Below, in pieces: positions 11,219-19,971 of a stretch of 64,000 nt of DNA. The notes under the pieces were generated by a model. The model was given only the letters and a program-made list of their open reading frames with translations, did no database searches and was not told the origin of the DNA. How positions within the stretch are numbered: position 1 is the first letter of the stretch; each line of letters begins with the position of its first letter. The DNA is from Fuscovulum blasticum DSM 2131. Lineage in GTDB: Bacteria; Pseudomonadota; Alphaproteobacteria; Rhodobacterales; Rhodobacteraceae. The DNA is taken from positions 1-64,000 of the forward strand of contig NZ_PZKE01000001.1 in NCBI RefSeq assembly GCF_003034965.1, read 5' to 3'. The position numbers and the translations under genes were made by a program.

Positions 11219-11299
11219 GCGCGCCCCCGTTTCCGGCCAGTCTTGACAGGCCATCCCCGCGCCGTCAAACCGCGCCGAACCGCAACAGAGGGGCCCCCG

Positions 11300-11992
11300 A
11301 TGGATGACCGGCTGATCGTGGCACTGGATGTGCCGAACGTGGTGCAGGGGCTGGCGCTGGCCGACCGGCTGGGCGATGCGGTCGATTTCTACAAGATCGG
11401 GCTGGGTATGCTGACCGGCGGCGGCTTTGCCCTTGCGAATGAGCTGAAGGGCGAACGCGGCAAGCGCGTGTTCCTTGATCTCAAGCTCTTCGACATCGGC
11501 GCCACGATCGAGGCGGCGGTGCGCGGCCTTGCGCAGTATGACCTGGATTTCCTGACCGTCCACGGCGACCCGCAGGTGGTGCGCGCCGCCGCAGAAGGCC
11601 GGCGCGGCGCGGGGCTGAAGATCCTGGCCGTGACCGTCCTCACCTCGCTGGACCGGGCCGATCTGGATGCCAACCTGATCCGCCCCGGCGATATTCACGA
11701 CATCACGCTGGAACGCGCCGCGCGGGCGCTGGCGGCGGGCGCCGATGGCGTGATCGCCAGCCCGCAAGAGGCGGCGATGATCCGCGCCCTGCCCGAAGCG
11801 GCGGGCAAGCTGATCGTCACCCCCGGCGTGCGCCCCGAAGACGCGGCCACCGGCGACCAGAAGCGCATCGCCACCCCGGCGCAGGCCATTGGCGATGGCG
11901 CCGATCATATCGTGGTGGGCCGCCCGGTCTGGCAGGCCGCCGATCCGGCGGCGGCGGCGCGGGCGATCATCGCCAGCCTGCCGCGCCGCTAA
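11300..11992 (+). CDS. pyrF: Orotidine 5'-phosphate decarboxylase
   Basis: 230 residues, a TIM-barrel enzyme that decarboxylates OMP to UMP, the last step of pyrimidine synthesis. The substrate-binding start (LIVALDVPN), the catalytic DxKxxD array (FLDLKLFDIGATI near 60) and the phosphate-binding end (VTPGVRPEDAATGDQKR, IVVGRPVW) are intact. The ATG at 11300 was preferred because the upstream part of the open frame is non-coding shadow of the kinase gene. Its stop overlaps the convergent NUDIX gene by 4 bases. Confidence 0.97.
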   Translation: MDDRLIVALDVPNVVQGLALADRLGDAVDFYKIGLGMLTGGGFALANELKGERGKRVFLDLKLFDIGATIEAAVRGLAQYDLDFLTVHGDPQVVRAAAEGRRGAGLKILAVTVLTSLDRADLDANLIRPGDIHDITLERAARALAAGADGVIASPQEAAMIRALPEAAGKLIVTPGVRPEDAATGDQKRIATPAQAIGDGADHIVVGRPVWQAADPAAAARAIIASLPRR

Positions 11993-12432
11993 CCGCCAAA
12001 GCCGGCAGCCAGCGCAAAGCGCAGCCTGTCTTGCAGAAAGGGCACCGCGTCGGGCCGGGTCAGGAACTCGGCCACCGGCATCAGCGCCCAGCCCTGCCCT
12101 TCCTTGCCAAAGCGCACCGCGGCCACCTCATCGGCTATGATGCGCCCGGCGAAGAACACCGCGGTTTTCGTCGGGTCCGCCATGCCGGGCAACAGCCAGC
12201 GCCGTTCCAGCCGGCTTGCGGGCAGCGTCAGGCCGAATTCCTCGGCCAGTTCGCGCAACAGGCAGGCTTCCGGCCCCTCATCGCCCTCGCGCCCGCCGCC
12301 GGGCAGATCCCACATCCCGCGCCACGGCAGGCCGGGCCTGTCATCACGGTGCAGCGCCAGCACCGCCGGGCCGCAGAACAGCGCGGCCTTGGCGCCGGTA
12401 AAGCCGGGATACCCCCCCTCAGGGGTGGTCAT
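11989..12432 (-). CDS. NUDIX hydrolase
   Basis: 147 residues. The NUDIX box is complete: Gly, five residues, Glu, seven residues, then RELAEEFGL (residues ~48-70). The fold hydrolyses nucleoside diphosphates linked to another moiety. Length and the preceding WDLPGGG resemble MutT-type housecleaning enzymes, but the substrate is unknown. Its start lies 14 bases inside the nfeD-like gene, so it belongs to the slipin-NfeD operon. The 3' end converges with pyrF. Confidence 0.88.
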   Translation of the reverse strand: MTTPEGGYPGFTGAKAALFCGPAVLALHRDDRPGLPWRGMWDLPGGGREGDEGPEACLLRELAEEFGLTLPASRLERRWLLPGMADPTKTAVFFAGRIIADEVAAVRFGKEGQGWALMPVAEFLTRPDAVPFLQDRLRFALAAGFGG

Positions 12433-12706
12433 CGTTGATGTCGCGGTCCCAGACCTTGACCTGCCCCTGACGGGTGCCCGCCAGCCGGCGGGTCACCAGC
12501 CAGGCCGCCAGCGACAACAGCGCGAAGACCAGCATCAGGAAGGGCAGGCTGTGCCCCAGCACCCCGATGCCCACCAGCACGCCGGTCAGCACCGCACCAA
12601 CGGCAAAGCCCAGGAAGATGAACCCCGGCGCCAGCACCTCCAGCACGCCCAGGCCAAAGCCCAGCACGATCCAGGCCCACCACACGCTCCAGATCTGGTC
12701 GGGCAT
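12419..12706 (-). CDS. NfeD-like membrane protein (short form)
   Basis: A 95-residue protein with about three closely spaced membrane segments (residues 8-70) and a short C-terminal piece (GQVKVWDRDIND). Short NfeD proteins pair with SPFH/slipin proteins in membrane microdomains. Here the start is one base from the slipin stop, which supports that partnership. The C-terminal OB-fold typical of NfeD is largely missing, as in other short forms. Confidence 0.85.
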   Translation of the reverse strand: MPDQIWSVWWAWIVLGFGLGVLEVLAPGFIFLGFAVGAVLTGVLVGIGVLGHSLPFLMLVFALLSLAAWLVTRRLAGTRQGQVKVWDRDINDDHP

Positions 12707-12707
12707 G

Positions 12708-13589
12708 TCAGAGCTTCCCTTTCAGCATCTTGAACGCATCGCCAAAGGCTTCCAGCGCCGAGGCCGGGATCAGGATGGTCTGCTTGCCCTGCCCGGTGGC
12801 CACCGCCTGCAAGGCCTCAACCTGCTTCAGCGCCACCTGATACTGCGCCGCCTCAAGTCCGCTTTCCTTGATCGTCTCGGCGATCACGCCGGTCGCATAG
12901 GCTTCGGCATCCGCTGTCACGCGCTTGGCCTTGGCCTGCTGTTCGGCGGCATAAAGTTCGGCATCGGCCTGCAGTTCAACCGCACGCTTCTTGCCCTCGG
13001 CCTCGGTCACCTGGGCGCGGCGGGCGCGTTCGGCGTTCAACTGCTGCAACATGGCAGACCGGGTGGCTTCGTCCAGGTTCACGTCCAGAATCTCGGCCCG
13101 CGTCACCTCGACCCCCCAGTCGTCAACCATGGCGGCCACCTGTTCGCGCACCCGTTCAATCAACTGCGCCCGGTTCGACTGCACCTGATCCAGTTCCAGC
13201 TTGCCGATTTCCGACCGGACGATGCCGGCCACCGTGGTGGCAATGGCGCCGTCGATGTCGCGGATGCGATACACGGTCTTTTCCGGCTCGGTCACGCGGT
13301 AGAACACGCTGGTTTCCACCTTGACCAGCACGTTATCGGCGGTGATCGCGTCCTGGCTGGCGTTCGGCAACTGGCGTTCCAGCACCGAAACCTTGTGCGC
13401 CACCCGGTCCAGGAAGGGCACGATGAAGTTGATGCCCGGCCCCAGCACCGATTTCAGCCGGCCAAAGCGTTCGACCACATGCTTTTCGCTTTGCGGCACG
13501 ATGCGCACGCCAAGGAAGATGCACAGGATGATGAACAGCGCGATCGCCCAGAAGATCGCATTCCAGCCGAGAAAGTCCTGAGGGTTCAC
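12708..13589 (-). CDS. SPFH/Band 7 protein (paraslipin, QmcA-like)
   Basis: 293 residues: an N-terminal membrane anchor (residues ~8-28), then a Band-7 domain (IVPQSEKHVVERFGRLKSV through ~190), then a helical, Ala/Glu-rich coiled-coil region (AERARRAQVTEAEGKKRAVEL). It should form oligomeric rings that organise membrane domains, probably with the adjacent NfeD protein. The start is a GTG at 13589 with AAGGAG seven bases upstream, not an ATG. It is the first gene of the slipin-nfeD-NUDIX unit. Confidence 0.92.
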   Translation of the reverse strand: MNPQDFLGWNAIFWAIALFIILCIFLGVRIVPQSEKHVVERFGRLKSVLGPGINFIVPFLDRVAHKVSVLERQLPNASQDAITADNVLVKVETSVFYRVTEPEKTVYRIRDIDGAIATTVAGIVRSEIGKLELDQVQSNRAQLIERVREQVAAMVDDWGVEVTRAEILDVNLDEATRSAMLQQLNAERARRAQVTEAEGKKRAVELQADAELYAAEQQAKAKRVTADAEAYATGVIAETIKESGLEAAQYQVALKQVEALQAVATGQGKQTILIPASALEAFGDAFKMLKGKL

Positions 13590-13663
13590 GCAATCACTCC
13601 TTCAAATATCCATGTCTCATGGACACTGTGGCGATTTGCGGCCCCCCTCGCAAGGGCAGGAAA

Positions 13664-14371
13664 TCACGCCCCGTCGTCGTCCAGCCCGCTGTCCTTGGGC
13701 CGGTCATCCGATGGCATCTGGCCGGTTGCCAGATAGATCGCCTGTTCGGCAATGCCGGTCGCGTGGTCGCCCGCGCGCTCGATGTTCTTGGCGATGAAAT
13801 GCAGGTGCATCGCCGCCGAGATATTGGCCGGGTCTTCCAGCATATGCGTCACCAGCGCCCGGAACAGCGTGTTGTAGATCTGGTCCACGTCGATGTCGCT
13901 TTGCCGGACCTTGCGCGCCAGCGCCGCATCGCGCCGGGTCAGCGCGGTCAGCGCATCCGAGATCATCGCCGTCACAACGGCCGTCATCCGGCGGATGGTG
14001 CCGGCGGTGCCTTCAATCCGGCGGGTGCCGGCCAGAACGCGGGTGCGCTTGGCCACGTTCTTGGCATAGTCGCCCACCCGCTCCAGCGAATTGGCGGTGC
14101 GCATCACCGCCAGCACCATGCGCAGATCCCCCGCCGTCGGGGTGCGCAGCGCGATGATCCGCGCGGCTTCGGTGTTGATCTGCTCTTCCAGCGAATCGAT
14201 GGCGCGGTCGTCCGCGATCACCTGTTCGGCGCGCGGCGCATCCTGCGCCTCAAGCGCGGCAACCGAATCGGTCAGCGCGGTTTCCACCAGCCCGCCCATC
14301 CGCACCAGCAGCGCCAGCAGCCCTTCCAGATCGCGGTCGAAGGCCGCCATGATATGCCCGTCGCGTGTCAT
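13664..14371 (-). CDS. phoU: PhoU, phosphate-signalling regulator
   Basis: 235 residues forming two PhoU three-helix repeats, each with the conserved metal-binding type motif (VGDYAKNVAKR near 108 and IERAGDHATGIAEQ near 200). PhoU links the Pst transporter to the PhoR/PhoB system and dampens phosphate uptake. A strong ribosome site (GGGAGGGG) precedes the ATG. It follows pstA by only 28 bases in the position where pstB normally intervenes; no ATPase gene is present here. Confidence 0.95.
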   Translation of the reverse strand: MTRDGHIMAAFDRDLEGLLALLVRMGGLVETALTDSVAALEAQDAPRAEQVIADDRAIDSLEEQINTEAARIIALRTPTAGDLRMVLAVMRTANSLERVGDYAKNVAKRTRVLAGTRRIEGTAGTIRRMTAVVTAMISDALTALTRRDAALARKVRQSDIDVDQIYNTLFRALVTHMLEDPANISAAMHLHFIAKNIERAGDHATGIAEQAIYLATGQMPSDDRPKDSGLDDDGA

Positions 14372-14399
14372 CAGACCCCTCCCAGGGTGGGTTGTGCGG

Positions 14400-15752
14400 T
14401 TACCAGCGCCGTTCGAAGCGGCGGCGCAGGATGATGGCGGCGACGTTCATCACCAGAAGGAAGCCGAGAAGCACGATGATCGCGCCGTTCGACCGTTCGA
14501 TGAAGGCCGGGTCGGACCGGGTGGCCCAGGAATACACCTGCACCGGCAGCGCGGTCGCCGGGTCAAGGAACCCGTCCACCGGCGTTCCGGGATAGTTGTC
14601 CACAAAGGCCACCATCCCGATCAGCAGCAGCGGCGCGGTATCGCCCAGCGCCACCGCCAGCCCCAGGATGGTGCCGGTCAGGATGCCCGGCATCGCCAGC
14701 GGCAGCACATGATGGAACACCGTCTGCATACGCGATGCCCCCACCCCCAGCGCCGCATCGCGGATGCTGGGCGGCACGGCCCGGATTGACGCCCGGGTGG
14801 CAATGATCACGGTCGGCAGCGTGCGCAGCGAAATCACCAGCGCCCCCACCAGGCTGGAGGATTGCGGCAGCCCGGCAAAGTTGATGAACACCGCCAGCCC
14901 CAGGATGCCGAACACGATCGACGGCACGGCGGCCAGGTTGGCCACGTTCACCTCGATCAGGTCGGTCCAGCGGTTCTTGGGCGCGAATTCCTCAAGATAG
15001 ATCGAGGCCGCCACGCCCACCGGCACGCACATCACGGCGACCAGGATCATCATGTACAGCGACCCCAGGATCGCCACCCCCAGCCCGGCCGCCTCGGGCC
15101 GCTGGTCCGAGGCGTCGGGGTTGGTCAGGAAGGCCACGTTCCAGTGCAGGCCCAGAATCCCCGCCTGCTGCAGCCGCTCGGCGAACTGCAACTGCTCGGG
15201 GTTGATGTTGCTGTCCAGCCGGGCGCTTTCCATCGTCACCCGGCCCTTGAGAAAGCCGTCGATCCGCCCGCCGGCCAGAACCGACATCGGGATGGTCTGC
15301 CCCACCAGCGACGTATCGGCCAGCACCTGCGCGCGCAGCACGCCCGGCGCATCCTTCGACACCAGCGCGGCAATGTCCTTGTCCGACAGATCGGCGGTGT
15401 CGATGCCGCGCGCCGTCAATTCGGCCCGGAACGATTGGGTCAGCACCTTGGCATAGCCCACCGTGGTGACCTTGACCATTTCCTCGCGCTGCCGGTTGCC
15501 CTTGGGGTCCAGCACCTGCGCATCCAGCGTGACCGGGAAGGTCAGCTTGGCCTGCCGGAAGGCGCCATAGCCGTTGCCGAAGATGGTGACCAGCATCACC
15601 GCCAGGATCGACAGGCTGATCACGATGGCAACAATGCCATACAGCCGGAACCGCGTCTCGGACCGCCGGCGCCGCAGCATGTGCGGCGTGGGCGCCAGGA
15701 TCGAACCGCTGCGGACGGGGGCCGGTTTGCCGGTCATGGGCGCCGAGGTCAT
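14400..15752 (-). CDS. pstA: PstA, phosphate ABC transporter permease
   Basis: 450 residues, the long alphaproteobacterial form. An N-terminal membrane segment (~40-62) and a ~150-residue periplasmic region precede the permease core (about 200-440). The core contains six membrane segments and the ABC-coupling loop (RDAALGVGASRMQTVFHHVLP). It pairs with PstC in the inner membrane to import phosphate. The start overlaps the pstC stop (ATGA). The ATPase subunit, PstB, is not encoded next to it. Confidence 0.95.
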   Translation of the reverse strand: MTSAPMTGKPAPVRSGSILAPTPHMLRRRRSETRFRLYGIVAIVISLSILAVMLVTIFGNGYGAFRQAKLTFPVTLDAQVLDPKGNRQREEMVKVTTVGYAKVLTQSFRAELTARGIDTADLSDKDIAALVSKDAPGVLRAQVLADTSLVGQTIPMSVLAGGRIDGFLKGRVTMESARLDSNINPEQLQFAERLQQAGILGLHWNVAFLTNPDASDQRPEAAGLGVAILGSLYMMILVAVMCVPVGVAASIYLEEFAPKNRWTDLIEVNVANLAAVPSIVFGILGLAVFINFAGLPQSSSLVGALVISLRTLPTVIIATRASIRAVPPSIRDAALGVGASRMQTVFHHVLPLAMPGILTGTILGLAVALGDTAPLLLIGMVAFVDNYPGTPVDGFLDPATALPVQVYSWATRSDPAFIERSNGAIIVLLGFLLVMNVAAIILRRRFERRW

Positions 15753-17209
15753 TCGTACTGCTCCTTGTATTTGCGCACGACCTGCAGCGCCACGACGTTC
15801 AGCCCCAGCGTCAGCACGAACAGCGTCAGGCCCAGCGCAAAGGCCACCAGCGTTTCAGGCGAGGCAAAGTCGGTGTCGCCGGTCAACTGGCCGACGATCT
15901 TGACGGTCATCGTGGTCATCGCCTCGAACGGGTTCAGGCTCAGCTTGGCCGCCGCGCCCGCGCCCATGGCCACCACCATGGTTTCGCCGATGGCACGGCT
16001 GGCGGCCATCAGCACGGCCCCCATGATGCCCGGCAGCGCCGCCGGCAGAACCACCTGCTTCACGGTTTCCGACTTGGTGGCGCCCAGACCGTAAGACCCG
16101 TCCCGCAGCGCCTGCGGCACCGCGTTCAGGATGTCATCGGCCAGCGACGACACGAAGGGAATGTTCAGGATGCCGATCACCAGACCGGCGGTCATCACCG
16201 AAGACCCGGAATTGCCCAGCCCCATCGGCGCGGCAATCCAGTCGCGCAGCAGCGGCCCCACCGTCATCAGCGCGAACAGGCCGAAAACCACGGTGGGAAT
16301 ACCGGCAATCACCTCGATCGCGGGCTTGACCACCGCCCGCACCGCCGGGCTGGCGTATTCCGCCAGATAGATCGCGGTGAACAGGCCCAGCGGCACCGCC
16401 ACAATCATCGACACCAGCGAGATATACAGCGTGCCCCACAGCAGCGGCACGAAGCCCAGTTCCGACCCGCCCTTGAAGTTCGGGCTCCAGGTCAGGCCGA
16501 AGAAGAACTCGGTGAACGGATACTGGCGGAAGAAGGCCAGGCTTTCCGACAGCATCGACCAGATGATGCCCACGGTCGTCAGAATCGCGATGGATGAAGC
16601 GATGACCAGCGCACCCATGATGATGGCTTCCACCCGGTTGCGGGCGCGGAATTTCGGCCCCGTCACCGCCAGCGCCCAGGCCAGCCCCGCCAGCGCCACG
16701 GCCAGCACGGCAATGGTGCGGCCCACGGCGCCCAGCGCGGTCAGCTTGCGGTAGCTTTGCGCCGCCGCCAGGGTTTCCTTGCTGACATTCGACCCCAGCG
16801 CCACGCCAACCTGGGCCAGACGCTCGCGCACATCGGTGAATTCGGTGCGGATCATGCTGGCGTCGCTGTCGGTCATCACGCCATTGGCAACCGCCAGGTC
16901 CAGCCCCTTGGCCACCCGGCGCACGTCATCCATCGCCAGCGTGAAGGCGGTATCGGTTTCCAGCGCGGCCGGCGGCAGCAGCGTGCCGACCTTCCGCTCG
17001 ATCACGACGGGCTGAACGATCAGCCACAGGATCAGCACGGCCAGCGCCGGCAGCATCGTCATCAGCGCGGCGTGCCAGCCATAGTAATTGGGCAGCGAAT
17101 GAAGACCCCGCGCGTCGCCGCCGGCCCGCGCCATCGCGCGCACCCGGCCAAGAATGTATCCGACAAGCGCAAGGATCAGGATCGTCACAAGAAGAAAGAA
17201 CGCGGTCAT
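15749..17209 (-). CDS. pstC: PstC, phosphate ABC transporter permease
   Basis: 486 residues, longer than enteric PstC because of an N-terminal region with extra membrane segments and a periplasmic loop (~1-200). The permease core contains GTLYISLVSMIVAVPLGLFTA and the coupling loop LRDGSYGLGATKSETVKQVV. It lies downstream of pstS, separated by a strong hairpin terminator, and is coupled to pstA by a 4-base overlap. Confidence 0.95.
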   Translation of the reverse strand: MTAFFLLVTILILALVGYILGRVRAMARAGGDARGLHSLPNYYGWHAALMTMLPALAVLILWLIVQPVVIERKVGTLLPPAALETDTAFTLAMDDVRRVAKGLDLAVANGVMTDSDASMIRTEFTDVRERLAQVGVALGSNVSKETLAAAQSYRKLTALGAVGRTIAVLAVALAGLAWALAVTGPKFRARNRVEAIIMGALVIASSIAILTTVGIIWSMLSESLAFFRQYPFTEFFFGLTWSPNFKGGSELGFVPLLWGTLYISLVSMIVAVPLGLFTAIYLAEYASPAVRAVVKPAIEVIAGIPTVVFGLFALMTVGPLLRDWIAAPMGLGNSGSSVMTAGLVIGILNIPFVSSLADDILNAVPQALRDGSYGLGATKSETVKQVVLPAALPGIMGAVLMAASRAIGETMVVAMGAGAAAKLSLNPFEAMTTMTVKIVGQLTGDTDFASPETLVAFALGLTLFVLTLGLNVVALQVVRKYKEQYE

Positions 17210-17231
17210 GGGGCGCCAGCGCGTAAGAGGG

Positions 17232-17262
17232 AAAACGGCGGGGGCCGGACTGGCCCCCGCCG
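17232..17262 (-). terminator. Intrinsic terminator between pstS and pstC
   Basis: On the minus strand a perfect 11-base G+C stem (CGGCGGGGGCC and GGCCCCCGCCG) with loop AGTCC is followed by TTTT. It sits about 15 bases after the pstS stop and before pstC. Partial read-through would give more PstS than PstC/PstA, as expected for a periplasmic binding protein. Confidence 0.82.
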
Positions 17263-17275
17263 GGATCGGATCAGA

Positions 17276-18331
17276 TTATTCCAGCGCGCCCATCGGCGTT
17301 TCGGCCGCCACGGCATCCTGGGTGGCCTTCAGCTCGGGGTCGGACACCAGGCCGTAGTCGGCCAGCGGGCCTTCCGGGCCGGCCATGTCGTCCGACACGA
17401 AGAACTCGATGTATTCCTTCAGGCCGGGGATCACGCCGATATGCGCCTTCTTGACGTAGAAGTAGAGCGGGCGCGACACCGGGTATTCGCCCTTCGAGAT
17501 CGTCTCGACCGAGGGCACCACGCCGTTCACGGTGGCAACCTTCAGCTTGTCGGTGTTGTTCTGGTAGAAGGCCAGACCGAACACGCCCACGGCGTTCTTG
17601 TCGGCATCCAGACGGGCCAGCGTCTCGGTATAGTCGCCGTCGATGTCAACCGACTTGCCGTCCTTGCGCAGCTCGTTGCAGGCCTTGGCGGCAGCCGCCT
17701 TCTTTTCCTTTTCATCCGCGCCTTCGGCCTTGGCCAGGAACAGATCATAGGCGCCGGTGTCCTTGCAGCCCGCTTCGATCACCTTGGTGTCAAAGACTTC
17801 GCGGGTGCCGTGCTTGGTGCCCGGAATGAACATCAGGATGTTCTGGTCAGGCAGCGCGGCGTTCACTTCCGTCCATTTGGTGCTGGTGTTGTCGACCAGC
17901 GCGCCATCCTTGGCCACCTTGCCGCCCAGCGCCAGATAGACATCGGCCGGGGTCAGCGCGAAATCGGCGCCCTTCACGTCCGAGGCGAAGACGATCCCGT
18001 CATAGCCGATGCGGACTTCCAGGATCTCCTCGACACCGTTCTTCTTGCACAGGTCGATGTCCGACTGGCTGATCCGGCTGGACGAATTGGCGATGTCCAC
18101 GGTGTTCTCGCCCACGCCTTCGCACAGCTTCTTGCGGCCGGCGCCCGACCCGCCGCCTTCCACGACCGGGGTCGGGAAATCGAAGTTCTCGCCGAAGGCT
18201 TCGGCAACGATGGTGGCATAGGGCAGCACGGTGGACGAGCCGGTGATCTGGATCTGGTCACGCGCGGCGGCCAGCGAGGTGGTGGCGGCCAGAACGGCCA
18301 GCGCCGAGACGGTCAGCTTGATCGGGGTCAT
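17276..18331 (-). CDS. pstS: PstS, periplasmic phosphate-binding protein
   Basis: 351 residues with a signal peptide (LTVSALAVLAATTSLAAARD) and the phosphate-binding motif ITGSSTVLPYA at the mature N-terminus. The Ser/Arg-rich pocket continues with SGAGRKKLCEGVGENT and NSSSRIS. It captures phosphate in the periplasm for PstCA. The ATG follows GAGGAGCGA. A possible Pho box lies about 90-110 bases upstream, and a terminator follows the gene. Expected to be induced by phosphate starvation. Confidence 0.96.
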   Translation of the reverse strand: MTPIKLTVSALAVLAATTSLAAARDQIQITGSSTVLPYATIVAEAFGENFDFPTPVVEGGGSGAGRKKLCEGVGENTVDIANSSSRISQSDIDLCKKNGVEEILEVRIGYDGIVFASDVKGADFALTPADVYLALGGKVAKDGALVDNTSTKWTEVNAALPDQNILMFIPGTKHGTREVFDTKVIEAGCKDTGAYDLFLAKAEGADEKEKKAAAAKACNELRKDGKSVDIDGDYTETLARLDADKNAVGVFGLAFYQNNTDKLKVATVNGVVPSVETISKGEYPVSRPLYFYVKKAHIGVIPGLKEYIEFFVSDDMAGPEGPLADYGLVSDPELKATQDAVAAETPMGALE

Positions 18332-18421
18332 GGGATTCGCTCCTCAGGGTCAGGACGGGCCAGGCAGTCGGGCCTCGACCAGCGGGCTAGGCCCGTTCGG
18401 TGACGGCTGTATTGCGCTTTT

Positions 18422-18439
18422 GTAAAAGCTGCATGACAC
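18422..18439 (-). promoter_or_regulatory. Candidate Pho box upstream of pstS
   Basis: On the minus strand GTGTCAT, four bases, then CTTTTAC resembles the PhoB double repeat (CTGTCAT, four bases, CTGTCAT). The first half matches 6 of 7 and the second only about 4 of 7. A possible -10 (ATACAG) follows 9 bases later. Its position upstream of pstS supports it; the weak second half lowers confidence. A 6-base-arm palindrome (GCTTTT, GT, AAAAGC) overlaps the site. Confidence 0.4.
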
Positions 18440-18532
18440 CGCCCGCTGCGGCGCCCGCACGCCGACACCTTCCCCCCGCCCGGCCTTGCCGCTAGGTTGC
18501 GCGCGCAATCCCCTGCGACCGGAAGGACTTCA

Positions 18533-18775
18533 ATGACCCAGCGCCTGCACCTCGTCTTCGGCGGCGAACTCGTCAGCCCCGACAAGACCACCTTCAAGGA
18601 TGTCTCGCAGATTCATATCGTCGGCATGTATCCCGATTACGCCAGCGCCCATTCCGCCTGGAAGGCCGAAGCGCAGCGCACCGTGGACAATGCCCACATG
18701 CGCTATTTCATCGCCCATATTCACCGCCTGCGCGACGAAGAGCAGGCGGCGTCCTCCACCGAAGAACTCGGCTGA
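18533..18775 (+). CDS. DUF4170 protein
   Basis: An 80-residue cytoplasmic protein of the DUF4170 family, seen widely in Alphaproteobacteria. It carries LHLVFGGELV at the start, then FKDVSQIHIVGMYPDYASAH and a Trp-containing segment, and ends in a charged tail. No function is established. It begins 18 bases after GACCGGAAGGA and ends 5 bases before the waaA-like gene, so it is probably the first gene of a DUF4170-waaA-lpxK unit. That context hints at an envelope link. Confidence 0.85.
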   Translation: MTQRLHLVFGGELVSPDKTTFKDVSQIHIVGMYPDYASAHSAWKAEAQRTVDNAHMRYFIAHIHRLRDEEQAASSTEELG

Positions 18776-18780
18776 ACCGG

Positions 18781-19971
18781 ATGGCCGGGTCGATCGGGCT
18801 TCGGCTCTATACGCTGGCGCAACGCCGCGACCCGGCCGCTGAAACCGACCGGCCCGCCCGCCCGCCGGGGCGGCTGGTCTGGCTTCATGCCGGCGGCAGC
18901 ACGGCGGGGCTGCTGGAACTGGCCCGGCGGTTGACCGATGAAGAGGGGCTGACCGTCCTGCTGACCGGCGTGTCCGAGTCTGGCCCCGCCGATTCGGGGG
19001 TGATTCTGCAGCCCGCCCCGCCGGATACGCCCGCCGATGCCCGCGCCTTCCTGGACCACTGGCGCCCCGATGTCGCGCTGTGGTCCGATGGCGAACTGCG
19101 CCCCGTGCTGCTGCACACCGCCGCCGACCGCGGTCTGACCCTGCTGATGGCCGACGCCCGCCTGCCCCGCCTGCTGCGCGACCGGGACGGCTGGTATCCG
19201 GGCCTGTTGCGCAGCACGCTGGGCCTGTTCTCGCAGATCTTCGCGCTGGACCCGGCCTCGGCCCAGGCCTTCCGCCGCGCCGGGGCCCTGCCCTCGGCCG
19301 TCACCTATGCGGGGCGGATGGAGGAACGCTCGGCCGTGCTGCCCTGCCTTGAGGCAGAGCGTCAGGCGCTGGCGCAGATGCTGGCCTCGCGCCCGCGCTG
19401 GCTGGCCGCCGTCCTGCCCGAGGATGAGGTGGACAGCATCATCACCGCCCATCGCACCGCGATGGGGCTGGCGCACCGGCTGTTGCTGATCGTGATGCCC
19501 GAACGCCCCGAAGCCGCCGAATCGCTGGCCCAGCGGCTTGAGGGGGACGGCTGGTCGGTCGCCCTGCGCAGCGCCGAGCAGGAGCCGGAACCCGAAACCG
19601 AGATCTATGTCGTCGATCACCCGTCCGAACTTGGCCTATGGTATCGGCTGGCGCCGATCACCTTTCTGGGCGGCAGCCTGGCCGGCCCCGGCGCAATCCG
19701 CAATCCGATGGAACCGGCGTCGCTGGGGTCGGCCATCCTGCACGGCCCCCGCCCCGGCGCGCATGGCAGCGCGCTGGGCCGGCTGGGCGCGGCACGGGCC
19801 GCGCGCGCCGTCGCCTCCCCCGGCGATCTGGCCGAGGCGCTGGGCGACCTGCTTTCCCCCGACCGCGCCGCCCGGCTGGCGCAGGCCGCCTGGACCGTGG
19901 TCTCCGAAGGGGTCGAGGTGACCGAGGCGGTGCTGGCCCGCATCCGCCGCGAACTGGAAGGCAGGGGCTGA
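18781..19971 (+). CDS. waaA: WaaA/KdtA-like glycosyltransferase (3-deoxy-D-manno-octulosonic acid transferase family)
   Basis: 396 residues, GT-B layout. The N-terminal half starts with a short hydrophobic piece and [19 protein letters not shown] (residues ~33-51). The C-terminal half has [21 protein letters not shown] (~292-312), which corresponds to the FVGGSL...G..NP.EPA signature of Kdo transferases. It would add Kdo to lipid IVA at the inner membrane. The canonical HA-S-VGE motif is degenerate here: HAGGSTAG lacks the Glu used as catalytic base in studied WaaA enzymes. It overlaps lpxK by one base (TGATG). Confidence 0.82.
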   Translation: MAGSIGLRLYTLAQRRDPAAETDRPARPPGRLVWLHAGGSTAGLLELARRLTDEEGLTVLLTGVSESGPADSGVILQPAPPDTPADARAFLDHWRPDVALWSDGELRPVLLHTAADRGLTLLMADARLPRLLRDRDGWYPGLLRSTLGLFSQIFALDPASAQAFRRAGALPSAVTYAGRMEERSAVLPCLEAERQALAQMLASRPRWLAAVLPEDEVDSIITAHRTAMGLAHRLLLIVMPERPEAAESLAQRLEGDGWSVALRSAEQEPEPETEIYVVDHPSELGLWYRLAPITFLGGSLAGPGAIRNPMEPASLGSAILHGPRPGAHGSALGRLGAARAARAVASPGDLAEALGDLLSPDRAARLAQAAWTVVSEGVEVTEAVLARIRRELEGRG

